Shown: positions 1 through 7,729 of the stretch, piece by piece
Position numbering within the stretch: position 1 is the first letter of the stretch
Layout: the number at the start of each line of letters is the position of its first letter
Virus record (IMG/VR): IMGVR_UViG_3300020159_004793
Location: 1 to 27,046 of that record
Source of the DNA: a virus
Reading direction: 5' to 3' (one strand)
Length of the DNA: 27,046 nucleotides
Notes under the pieces: model-generated
What the model saw: the letters and a program-made list of their open reading frames with translations, nothing else
Told to the model about the DNA's origin: nothing
Databases searched by the model: none
Translations under genes and position numbers: made by a program

Positions 1-1
1 A

Positions 2-682
2 AGGCATTCAGATGCATATTCCCATCTTCTAGAAGTTCTGGGAATGAATAATGAATTTGATCAACTATTGCAAAATCCTGTTATTCAAGGTAGAGTTGAT
101 TACTTGACAAAGTATTTAAAAGGCGCTTCTGATAATAGCGATGAAAATTATACTTTAACTTTAACTTTGTTTAGTATATTCATAGAAAATGTCAGTCTGT
201 TCTCTCAGTTTTTAGTTATAAAATCTTTTAACAAGTATATGAATTGTTTAAAAGATATTGATAATGTTGTTCAAGCTACTCAAAAAGAAGAGCAAATACA
301 TGCTCTTCTTGGTGTTTATTTAATAAAGACTATTCAAAAAGAATTTCCTGATTGGTTCAATGAAGATTTCTACAACAAACTGTATAGAGCTTGCAAAAAA
401 GCATATGAAGCCGAAGCAAAAATTATTGATTGGATTTTCGAAGCTGGAGAACTTTATTTCTTGTCAAAAGAAAATGTAAAAGAATATATCAAGCAAAGGT
501 TTAACGAAAGCGTTGAAATGGTAGGAGGCAAAAAGGTTTTTGATATTGATCAGTCTAAACTTTCCGAGTTAAAATGGTTTGAAGATGAAATACACGCCGA
601 AGTTAACACAGACTTCTTCCATAAGAAACCTGTGACATATTCCAAAAATGCAAAGCCAACAACAGCAGAGGACTTATTCTAA
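2..682 (+). CDS. nrdB: Ribonucleotide reductase class I beta subunit, 5' partial
   Basis: The frame is open from the window edge, so the ATG at 44 is internal and the N terminus lies outside. The beta subunit holds the metal-radical cofactor that starts ribonucleotide reduction in the alpha subunit. The first visible residues, RHSDAYSHLLEVLG, match the family's ExxHSxxY segment. The His (codon 2) aligns with E. coli NrdB H118 and the Tyr (codon 6) with Y122. Further metal ligands are the Glu of FIENVSLF and the E/H of EEQIHA. The protein ends in an acidic tail (AEDLF), the usual site of binding to alpha. Its stop overlaps the nrdA ATG by one base (TAATG). The HSDAYSHLLEVLG form recalls NrdB of Bacteroidetes-type enzymes, some of which use a dimanganese cofactor without a Tyr radical. 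The cofactor type therefore cannot be fixed from sequence. Confidence 0.93.
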   Translation, partial: RHSDAYSHLLEVLGMNNEFDQLLQNPVIQGRVDYLTKYLKGASDNSDENYTLTLTLFSIFIENVSLFSQFLVIKSFNKYMNCLKDIDNVVQATQKEEQIHALLGVYLIKTIQKEFPDWFNEDFYNKLYRACKKAYEAEAKIIDWIFEAGELYFLSKENVKEYIKQRFNESVEMVGGKKVFDIDQSKLSELKWFEDEIHAEVNTDFFHKKPVTYSKNAKPTTAEDLF

Positions 683-2331
683 TGAGCAGCAAATATAGAT
701 GGCTTACTGAAATGTCTCAAGTATTTCTTGAGAGAGACTATTTGGTTGATGGTCAAACTGTCGATCAAAGAGTTGATGAGATTTGCAATACAGCCGAAAA
801 GCTACTTAACAAGCCGGGATTTGCTGCCAAGTTCAAGGAAAATTTCCAAAAGGGTTGGTATAGCCTATCCACTCCCATTTGGACAAACTTTGGCAATGAA
901 AGAGGAATGCCCATTTCCTGCTTTGGGTCGTCAATAAGCGATTCTATGGAATCTATTGCATATACTTGGGCAGAAGTAGCCATGATGACCAAATATGGTG
1001 GAGGAACATCTGCCACATTTGGCAATTTAAGACCCAGAGGAGCATCTATTAGAGACAACGGAGAAAGCTCTGGTGCTGTTCACTTTATGCAAGCGTTTGA
1101 AAACCTAATTCAAATTGTGTCACAGGGCTCAACAAGGAGAGGTAACTTCGCTGCTTATCTTCCTATTGACCATGCCGACATTATGGAATTCCTTCAGATA
1201 AGAACTGAAGGTTTCGCTATCCAAGATTTGTCATATGGTGTCTGTGTTCCAGACTATTGGATGGAAGAAATGATTAATGGAGATGCAGACAAAAGAAAAG
1301 TATGGGCTAAAGTTCTCGAAATGAGAGCAAACTTTGGTTATCCATATATTACATTTATAGACAATGCAAATAATAATACTGTAGATTGTTATAAAGACAA
1401 AGGAATGAAGATTACACACTCAAATTTGTGTAATGAGGTGCTTTTGGTTGACAATGAAGACGAATCTTTTGTCTGTGATTTAAGTAGTATGAATATTCTT
1501 TATTATGACGAGTGGAAAGACACAGATGCTGTAGAGCTTCTTGTTTATCTTCTTGATGCTGTGATGACAGAATTTATTGAAAAAGCCAAGAATATTAAGT
1601 TTATGGAAAGGGCTGTTAGATTTGCCGAAAGGCATCGTGCTCTTGGTGTTGGCTGGCTTGGCTGGCATAGCTACTTACAAAGCAAGATGATTCCTTGGGA
1701 GAGTATGGAAGCCAAGTTCCACAATACTCAAATCGCAAAAAACATCAAAGAAGCCGCATATAAAGCCAGTGCAAAGCTAGCAGAAGAATATGGTGAGCCA
1801 GAAGTGTGTAAGGGTTACGGCAGAAGAAATACCACTCTTCTTGCTATAGCCCCTACAAAATCGTCTGCGTTTATTTTGGGACAGGTTTCTGAAGGTATTG
1901 AGCCTCATAGAACCAACTATTATATTAAGGATTTGCAAAAGGGTAAATTTACAATCAAGAATGTAGAGCTTGAGAAGCTTTTGAAAGCTAAAGGACACGA
2001 TACTGAAGAAATATGGAAGAGTATTCTTATGGATGGTGGAAGCGTTCGGCATTTAGAATGTCTTACAGATGAAGAAAAAAATGTATTCAAAACTTTTGCT
2101 GAAATTAGCCCTAAAGAAATTGTTATTCAGGCAGCACAAAGGCAGAAGTACATCGATCAGGGACAAAGTCTCAATCTTATGATCCACCCATCTGTTCCTA
2201 CCAAGGATGTAAACGCATTGATTATTGAAGGTTGGAAAATGGGCATCAAGGGTTTATATTATCAAATTTCCGTAAACGCTGCCCAGAGTTTTGCAAGATC
2301 GATTCTTGAATGCACAAATTGTGAATCCTAA
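682..2331 (+). CDS. nrdA: Ribonucleotide reductase class I alpha subunit, compact form
   Basis: This is the catalytic subunit that makes dNDPs or dNTPs from ribonucleotides. All active-site elements are visible. The redox Cys pair is C80 (PISCFGSS) and C265 (CDLSSMN). The N248-x-C250-x-E252 motif in SNLCNEV holds the thiyl-radical Cys. The radical-transfer pair Y526-Y527 lies in GLYYQ, and the C-terminal shuttle cysteines are in CTNCES. A PTKSSAF...SEGIEP loop matches the family. At 549 residues it is far shorter than E. coli NrdA (761). It begins directly in the alpha N-domain and so has no N-terminal ATP cone (the allosteric activity site). An AGAGG stretch lies about 10 bases before the ATG, and the gene is coupled to nrdB. 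The identification is secure; its allosteric behaviour is an inference. Confidence 0.95.
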   Translation: MSSKYRWLTEMSQVFLERDYLVDGQTVDQRVDEICNTAEKLLNKPGFAAKFKENFQKGWYSLSTPIWTNFGNERGMPISCFGSSISDSMESIAYTWAEVAMMTKYGGGTSATFGNLRPRGASIRDNGESSGAVHFMQAFENLIQIVSQGSTRRGNFAAYLPIDHADIMEFLQIRTEGFAIQDLSYGVCVPDYWMEEMINGDADKRKVWAKVLEMRANFGYPYITFIDNANNNTVDCYKDKGMKITHSNLCNEVLLVDNEDESFVCDLSSMNILYYDEWKDTDAVELLVYLLDAVMTEFIEKAKNIKFMERAVRFAERHRALGVGWLGWHSYLQSKMIPWESMEAKFHNTQIAKNIKEAAYKASAKLAEEYGEPEVCKGYGRRNTTLLAIAPTKSSAFILGQVSEGIEPHRTNYYIKDLQKGKFTIKNVELEKLLKAKGHDTEEIWKSILMDGGSVRHLECLTDEEKNVFKTFAEISPKEIVIQAAQRQKYIDQGQSLNLMIHPSVPTKDVNALIIEGWKMGIKGLYYQISVNAAQSFARSILECTNCES

Positions 2332-2342
2332 GGAGTTTAATC

Positions 2343-2597
2343 ATGGATGATATGCGTGCGATTAAAAGCGCCTTGGTGGTTTTGCCGTCCGACTTTGAGC
2401 CCTATGGCAACAGAAGTCGGACAGCTGATTATGGGCCAGATTGTTCTTGTAATTGCAAGTATTTCATTAAATTAGAACAGCCATTTGGCCATGATTATGG
2501 TGTGTGTATTAATCGTCACAGTCCTCGTAAAGGTTTATTGACATTTGAGCACCAAGGTTGTCGATTTTTTGAAGAAAAAAATGATTTCTCTGAATAA
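2343..2597 (+). CDS. Small Cys-rich protein, possible metal binder
   Basis: An 84-residue protein with a clear SD (AAGGAG) 11 bases after the nrdA stop, so it is probably co-transcribed with nrdA. Five cysteines lie at 34, 36, 38, 55 and 73, in a CSCNC cluster, DYGVC and HQGC. The segment GLLTFEHQGC looks like a conserved motif I have seen in small uncharacterised bacterial and phage proteins, but I cannot name a family with confidence. The Cys/His spacing suggests a structural zinc or iron-sulfur site. Its place between ribonucleotide reductase and CTP synthase hints at a link to nucleotide metabolism, but nothing in the sequence shows an enzymatic function. Confidence 0.75.
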   Translation: MDDMRAIKSALVVLPSDFEPYGNRSRTADYGPDCSCNCKYFIKLEQPFGHDYGVCINRHSPRKGLLTFEHQGCRFFEEKNDFSE

Positions 2598-2621
2598 AAC
2601 TAATTTAAGTTAAAGAAAAAG

Positions 2622-2655
2622 AATTGATTGAAAAATAATTGATTGAAAAATAATT
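2622..2655 (+). repeat. 15-bp tandem duplication upstream of pyrG
   Basis: The unit AATTGATTGAAAAAT occurs twice head to tail (2622-2636 and 2637-2651), followed by a partial AATT. It lies in the only sizeable gap of the plus-strand cassette. A weak sigma70-like pair, TTGATT (2639-2644) and TAAGAT (2661-2666) with 16 bases between, overlaps the second copy, so the repeat may sit in a promoter for pyrG. That reading is tentative. Confidence 0.6.
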
Positions 2656-2691
2656 TTTAGTAAGATTTGAAAAAGTCACACAAGGGAAAAC

Positions 2692-4335
2692 ATGGCCAAG
2701 TACATTGTTGTTTGTGGTGGTGTAATTAGTGGTACTGGCAAAGGAGTTTCCATAGCAAGTTTGGGCCTTTTGTTGGCCTTGCGTGGGTTAAAGGTTGTTC
2801 CTATTAAGTTTGATCCATATCTGAATACCAATGCAGGTGTGCTGGCACCTAGAGAACATGGTGAGGTTTTTCTTTGCGACGATGGTTCAGAAACCGATCT
2901 TGATTTGGGAACTTATGAAAGAATAATTAATTGTCAAGTTAGTTCAAAAAACATTCTAACATCTGGCACTGTCTATAAAGAAATCATCGAAGAGCAGGAT
3001 CAAGGTAAGTATCTTGGCCAAACCGTTCAAATTGTGCCACATGTAACAGATAAAATAATTGGAAGACTATTAGATTTAGGAAAAGATGCCGACATAGTAT
3101 TGGTTGAAATAGGTGGCACCGTTGGAGATGCAGAGTCATATACATTTCTAGAAGCAGTAAGACAATTCAAGCAAAGAAATTGGAATGATGTCCTGATCAC
3201 TTTGGTAGCCCCAGTTCTATGGGTTCCTACTATTAAAGAATTTAAAACAAAACCACTACAACAAGCAGTGCAATGCATGCAAAGTAATGGACTGCAACCA
3301 GAGGTGTTATTTTGCAGAACTGATAGAGATATTCCTAAGGGAATATTGGAAAAAATATCTAATTTAACAAATGTTTCTAGATCTTCTGTGTTTGAAGCTC
3401 CTGATGTAAAATCTGTATACCAAGTTCCTATTGAATTTTATAATAGACATGTTGATGATTTGGTTATTGACAAATTCCATCTTACCAGAAATGGCGTTCG
3501 CATACACAAATACAGAGATTTAGTGGAAAAATATGTAAATAGTGATGATTTGCAGACTGTAAGAATTGCGGTTTTAAATAAGTACGATAATTGTGATGAG
3601 GCTTATTTGAGTCTTAAAGAAGCCATATTCCATGCTGCTGTGGCTAAAAATGTTAAAGCTGAAATAGTATGGATAAATGCCGACGAGGTAGAAGCTTGTA
3701 GGGACTTAAAGTGCGTTGCCAAATTGGTTGAAAACATAGATGGAATGATTGTTCCCGGTGGTTTTGATGTTCGTGGTGTGGAAGGAAAAATAAAAGGCAT
3801 AAAATATGTGCGTGAAAACAAAGTGCCATTTTTGGGCATTTGTTTGGGCCTTCAATGTGCAGTAATCGAATTTGCAAGATTTGTTGGCTGGGAAGACGCA
3901 ACCAGCGAGGAATTCAACACAAATACCAAACACCCTGTTGTGCATTATATACCGGGACAAGAGAAGATTACTAAGAAATCTGGCACCATGCGTTTAGGTT
4001 CATATTCTTGTGAATTAGCCAAAGATTCTATAGCATATGAGTGGTATAAAAAGAAAATAATTCACGAAAGGCACCGACATCGTTATGAAGTTAATAACGA
4101 ACTAGTAAGTCTTGAATCATTCAAAAACAAAGGCTTCCATGTTACAGGGAGAAACCCTGATACTGGATTAATAGAAATTATGGAATTAGAACGATCTATA
4201 CATCCATATTTCGTGGGCACCCAAGCACATCCTGAGTTCAAGTCGAGGCTCATGGGTGCTTCTCCTTTATTTGTTGGATTGATAGAAAATTCTTTAAAGA
4301 AGAAGTTTGAAAACATAAATAGAAATGATGGATAA
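2692..4335 (+). CDS. pyrG: CTP synthase
   Basis: Converts UTP, ATP and glutamine to CTP. Both domains are present at full family length (547 residues). The N-terminal synthase domain has the P-loop region GGVISGTGKG (residues 9-18), KFDPYLN, the HGEVF and DGSETDLDLG segments, EIGGTVGDAES and KTKPLQQAVQ. The C-terminal class I glutaminase domain has the nucleophile C384 in GICLGLQC and the H513/E515 pair in QAHPEF. The P-loop reads SGTGKG where most bacterial enzymes have SSLGKG. The start has an AAGGGA site 6 bases upstream. The last 11 bases overlap the next gene. A CTP synthase is uncommon in phages. All visible catalytic residues are intact, so it is probably active. Confidence 0.96.
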   Translation: MAKYIVVCGGVISGTGKGVSIASLGLLLALRGLKVVPIKFDPYLNTNAGVLAPREHGEVFLCDDGSETDLDLGTYERIINCQVSSKNILTSGTVYKEIIEEQDQGKYLGQTVQIVPHVTDKIIGRLLDLGKDADIVLVEIGGTVGDAESYTFLEAVRQFKQRNWNDVLITLVAPVLWVPTIKEFKTKPLQQAVQCMQSNGLQPEVLFCRTDRDIPKGILEKISNLTNVSRSSVFEAPDVKSVYQVPIEFYNRHVDDLVIDKFHLTRNGVRIHKYRDLVEKYVNSDDLQTVRIAVLNKYDNCDEAYLSLKEAIFHAAVAKNVKAEIVWINADEVEACRDLKCVAKLVENIDGMIVPGGFDVRGVEGKIKGIKYVRENKVPFLGICLGLQCAVIEFARFVGWEDATSEEFNTNTKHPVVHYIPGQEKITKKSGTMRLGSYSCELAKDSIAYEWYKKKIIHERHRHRYEVNNELVSLESFKNKGFHVTGRNPDTGLIEIMELERSIHPYFVGTQAHPEFKSRLMGASPLFVGLIENSLKKKFENINRNDG

Positions 4336-4837
4336 ATTACATTTGAACTTTAGAAATTTTATACTGAATGAAAACCGCCAATTCTTAGGATTGGAAATCG
4401 GAAAGATAAAATCGTCGCTAGAAACACTAAGCGGCCAAGTTAAAGAAATAGGCACTAAAAACTTGGTTAGTATGGCTGATAAAATTGTAACAAAAATAAG
4501 ATCTCTTTTAGGTGGTCACTGGGAGTCATCCGATTACAAATTTTTATTAGATCTACAAACAGTTGGAGTCAATTTGGCAAAAGCTTTAGATAAGAACGAC
4601 AATTTAGAACAAGTAATATTCTCCTCTGCACAACAGCTTGGTACAACTATGAAAAATATAGGAGTCCCAACAAATGATTTGGGAGTGGCCTCTAAAGACG
4701 CTTCAAAACCTTATTCTAGCGGTCCTGTGAATACCATGGAGCCGGGTGCTGCAACAATAGAACCAGAATTGCCCAGTTTTGCAGGTGCTCCTGCTGAGAA
4801 ACCCGCCTCGGCACTGGGAATGCCACCAGTAACTTAA
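4325..4837 (+). CDS. Unknown protein with Pro/Ala/Gly-rich C terminus
   Basis: I do not recognise this 170-residue protein. Residues about 1-110 look mainly helical. Residues from about 120 on are rich in Pro, Ala, Gly and Ser and probably disordered. The N terminus (LNFRNFILNEN) has a Phe-x-x-Phe...Glu-Asn pattern resembling the start of the protein at 20180-20779. It includes an L-N-E triplet that would fit the T4 prohead-protease pattern [LI]xE. The start overlaps the end of pyrG by 11 bases with no SD. ATG 4328 is an alternative, and translation is probably coupled. The glutamine amidotransferase gene starts one base after the stop. A virion or internal head role is possible but unproven. 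Confidence 0.7.
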   Translation: MMDKLHLNFRNFILNENRQFLGLEIGKIKSSLETLSGQVKEIGTKNLVSMADKIVTKIRSLLGGHWESSDYKFLLDLQTVGVNLAKALDKNDNLEQVIFSSAQQLGTTMKNIGVPTNDLGVASKDASKPYSSGPVNTMEPGAATIEPELPSFAGAPAEKPASALGMPPVT

Positions 4838-4838
4838 T

Positions 4839-5849
4839 ATGTGTGGACTTTTAGGATTCATAGGTATTTCGACAAACAAAACAGCAAGTGAAAGCTTGGT
4901 TAATGAGTTATTCAAAAATACAAGATACAGAGGCATAGATGCTTCTGGTTTTTATTGTGTTAGTTCTTTTGATCAAAAAAAAATATTTTATTATAAACAA
5001 TCTGGTCCTTCAACAGATATTGTATTGCATTCAAAATATAAAAAAATTTGGCAAAACGATCTGAGCTTAGGCTTGTTTCACTGTAGGGCTACATCACCAA
5101 ATTCAGGTCCTGCTTGTCATAATGAAAACAATCACCCATTTGTCAGTCATGATTACAAAAAAGCTATAATTCACAATGGAATGATAAGTGACAAAGAATT
5201 TAAAAAATTGAAAAATGGATTGGAACTAGTAAGTAAATGTGATTCAGAAATCATTCTCAGATTTTTAGAAAACAAAAAGCAAGCCATAACTTCAATAACC
5301 AAGCTAATTGACGAAATAGAAAAAAGCTATTATGCTATTGCTTTTTCTGAAATTACAGCAAAAGAAAGAAGTTTATACTTATTTAGAAATTTACATAGAC
5401 CATTATTTTTAGCCGACTTCAGAAATGATTTGGGTCAATATTTTTTCTTCAGTACACTTGACATACTCAATGAATCATTGAGAACTTTGCAAAAAAATGG
5501 AATTAAAATTAACCCAACAATTGTAGTTGAAATAGAACCTAGTCAAATTATTCAATTAATTTTAAAAGAAAACGAAGAAATCATATTAAAAAAATTTATT
5601 TACAAAAAAGATTTTTTATTAAATGAAAAGAAATTATTCGAAGTTTCAAACCCAAGCCAACTTACTTCTTCAAATGAAGAAGAGCTTGTTTTTAAAGAAA
5701 TAACTGATATTATGTATCTGAATATAAAACTAGAAAAACAAATTAGATCTTTTATATTTAGCAAAATATTTAATCAAGAAAAGAAAAAAATGTTGATTGA
5801 AAAAATAAATGAAATAAAAAAAATATATCAAAAAATATCTAATATTTAA
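4839..5849 (+). CDS. Class II glutamine amidotransferase domain protein
   Basis: The protein starts MCGLLGFIG, so Cys2 becomes the N-terminal nucleophile after Met removal, as in the Ntn-type glutaminase domains of GlmS, PurF and AsnB. Other family marks are YRGIDASG (about 30-37), HCRAT with R83, IHNG with N113-G114, and D135 in KCDSEII. The glutaminase domain fills roughly residues 1-250. The remaining 85 residues are Lys/Glu/Ile-rich and helical. I see no sugar-isomerase, PRTase or synthetase domain, so the ammonia acceptor is unknown. It might act with an off-window partner, for example in base or sugar modification. ATG 4839 is fixed by the need for Cys at position 2. The stop overlaps the stop of the opposite-strand gene by 4 bases. 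Confidence 0.85.
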   Translation: MCGLLGFIGISTNKTASESLVNELFKNTRYRGIDASGFYCVSSFDQKKIFYYKQSGPSTDIVLHSKYKKIWQNDLSLGLFHCRATSPNSGPACHNENNHPFVSHDYKKAIIHNGMISDKEFKKLKNGLELVSKCDSEIILRFLENKKQAITSITKLIDEIEKSYYAIAFSEITAKERSLYLFRNLHRPLFLADFRNDLGQYFFFSTLDILNESLRTLQKNGIKINPTIVVEIEPSQIIQLILKENEEIILKKFIYKKDFLLNEKKLFEVSNPSQLTSSNEEELVFKEITDIMYLNIKLEKQIRSFIFSKIFNQEKKKMLIEKINEIKKIYQKISNI

Positions 5850-6394
5850 TTTTCTTTATCTATAAAAAAATCATCTTCTAATTTAAGTAAATGTTCTAAA
5901 GCAATTCCTGTCCACTTACCATAAGTTATTGTATATTTGAATTCTATGTTTTTTATTTCTTCCTTAATAACAAATGCAATCCAAGGTTTTCTTGTTCTTT
6001 TCCAGCATAACATAGGCTTTCTATTGCATCGTTTTGCATCCTCTGTTGCTTGATCGAAAAATGTTTCTAGTTCTTTATTCCCAGTCAAAAAAATAGATCC
6101 TATATCAATACTATCATATCCACCTTTCGATTCTATTGCAAATTTGAAACCTTTAGGGACAATTAAATCTCCAGAAAACACTTCTTTAGCATGCTGAGGC
6201 AAAGTAGCTTGTGACCATCGGGAGCCAGATCCCACAGTTCTACTGAATGGACTTTTAAATCTTTCAGTAAGTATTTTGGTCAAATCTAATTCTGTACGAT
6301 TTCCTTTTTTTTTCCCATTAACCTTTTTCTTAGGTTTGTTTTTTGATATATCATCTATATGATAATCGTCAAATTCATCGGCATTAATAGACAT
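5846..6394 (-). CDS. PD-(D/E)XK nuclease, Holliday-junction-resolvase-like
   Basis: A 182-residue protein with the core pattern of Hjc-type resolvases and related phage nucleases. E35 is in GNRTELDL, D76 in SGDLIVP, and E88-x-K90 in IESKGG. The SRTVGSGSRWSQ segment is typical of phage members. The N terminus is Lys-rich (about residues 18-32), fitting DNA binding. The likely role is cutting branched DNA during phage recombination, replication or packaging. A restriction-like host-DNA nuclease is the alternative. A G-rich site (GGGGTG) precedes the ATG. The gene lies 30 bases downstream of the VWA-type gene on the same strand, and its stop overlaps that of the amidotransferase gene. Confidence 0.75.
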   Translation of the reverse strand: MSINADEFDDYHIDDISKNKPKKKVNGKKKGNRTELDLTKILTERFKSPFSRTVGSGSRWSQATLPQHAKEVFSGDLIVPKGFKFAIESKGGYDSIDIGSIFLTGNKELETFFDQATEDAKRCNRKPMLCWKRTRKPWIAFVIKEEIKNIEFKYTITYGKWTGIALEHLLKLEDDFFIDKEN

Positions 6395-6424
6395 ATTTCA
6401 CCCCATAATATTATGGAGTGTTGA

Positions 6425-7729
6425 TTATTCGAATTCATCAAGATTGTAAACATGTGATTGCTTTGGAATATAATCTATACATCCATTTGGTGTCAAAAAC
6501 CAGTTCCATACATCTGGTTTTAAAGGATGAATATGATCTCCAAAGCCATCAGTTAAAACCCACACTGCATCAGGATAATTGGAATTATTTTGTTTTATTT
6601 GATTTAATATAAAATTTTCTAAAATACAAAACGATGTTCCACCACCACCATATATTTTTCTAGATTCTAGAGTTGTTTCTTGCACCCTAGTGTCAAAACA
6701 AAAAAGCTTTACATCAAATTTTTTCTTATCTAAAGACAAGGCTGCATTAAAAAATCTTTCTTTCAAATGGTAGCAGCTACCACTGGTGTCAAGAAAAAAC
6801 ATCACAGAAAGCCTTTTTTTCTCTGTCTTGATATCCAGTACATCTTGTTCACTGGGCAAAAATAAATCCTTGCCTAAAAAGACATGTCTTCTATGTGTTC
6901 TGGCCCATTGATCAGAGAGTATTTCTGTTTCGTAACGAAGTTTTGAAGTCCATTTTTTAACAATTGATTCCCATTTTTTCTTTTTTGCAATAAATGCTTC
7001 TGGAATATAATCTATTAGGCCACCGGCAGAGGTGCCAGCTTTTTTGTGTTTTGACATCATGTTGCCAATTTCTTTTTTTTCCTCTCCACTTAAAGATTTG
7101 GATATTTCTTTTACAATTTTGTTTGATGAAGAATTCTTGTCAAAATCGTGGTGATCTACCGTTTTAGGATAGGACTGTCCTGATACATCTTCTTTTTTAC
7201 CCGAACCATCATTGCTGCCGTCTTTTTTACTAGATTTTTTAGTGGAATCCTTTAAAAGCAATCGATAATAAAATTCAGATGTTTCATCATCAGATATTGG
7301 CAAACCATTGTAAGTTTTATCTTTAAAAACAGTATCAATCCAGCAATATTCTTCCCAGCCTTCAATTTTCTCACGAGAAAAACCAAACCTAGAAAGCAAA
7401 GCGTGGTTTATAGCAACATCCATAGCAACATTTGACAGAAGTGGATTTTCTGATTCTGCAAATCTATAGCCATGGTTAAAAAGAATGTGCAGAGACTCAT
7501 GGCATATTACGAACAGCTTTTTATAGCAGGAACACGAATCCCAAAAATCTGGGTTAAAAAGAAAACTAACATGTTTGCCATCTTTATCAAAAGTTACACA
7601 AGCGGTAGGAATTTCTGTAGTAAAAACAGGCTTGCCAATTTCCCACATTTTGTAAAAAATTGTATGATAGTCTTGCAGATCTAGGCATATTTTTTTCCAA
7701 TCTTTAGGAATCATTTTAGTTGTGATCAT
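6425..7729 (-). CDS. VWA-like protein with DUF2201-type metallopeptidase region
   Basis: The N-terminal half carries HESLHILFNH, an HExxH motif at residues 77-81, as in the DUF2201 putative metallopeptidase region. The C-terminal half is a von Willebrand factor A-like domain with the MIDAS motif D314-T-S-G-S318 (FFLDTSGS) and a later GGGGTSF loop. A linker at about 170-230 is Ser/Lys-rich. I chose ATG 7729 over an upstream in-frame GTG at 7735, because GGAG lies 5 bases before the ATG and the ATGA overlap with the ATPase stop is the classic coupled form. MoxR ATPases pair with VWA proteins to remodel or mature protein or metal complexes, so the two probably act together. The substrate is unknown. 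Confidence 0.85.
   Translation of the reverse strand: MITTKMIPKDWKKICLDLQDYHTIFYKMWEIGKPVFTTEIPTACVTFDKDGKHVSFLFNPDFWDSCSCYKKLFVICHESLHILFNHGYRFAESENPLLSNVAMDVAINHALLSRFGFSREKIEGWEEYCWIDTVFKDKTYNGLPISDDETSEFYYRLLLKDSTKKSSKKDGSNDGSGKKEDVSGQSYPKTVDHHDFDKNSSSNKIVKEISKSLSGEEKKEIGNMMSKHKKAGTSAGGLIDYIPEAFIAKKKKWESIVKKWTSKLRYETEILSDQWARTHRRHVFLGKDLFLPSEQDVLDIKTEKKRLSVMFFLDTSGSCYHLKERFFNAALSLDKKKFDVKLFCFDTRVQETTLESRKIYGGGGTSFCILENFILNQIKQNNSNYPDAVWVLTDGFGDHIHPLKPDVWNWFLTPNGCIDYIPKQSHVYNLDEFE

Noticed and set aside
765-2052. Several antisense frames within nrdA
   Set aside because: They lie opposite a gene with complete catalytic motifs, lack SD sites and have no protein-like features.
3027-4316. Antisense frames within pyrG
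   Set aside because: They are shadows of a well-conserved gene; no motif or ribosome site supports them.
6418-6612. Plus-strand frame opposite the VWA gene end
   Set aside because: It overlaps conserved VWA-domain coding sequence and has no ribosome site.
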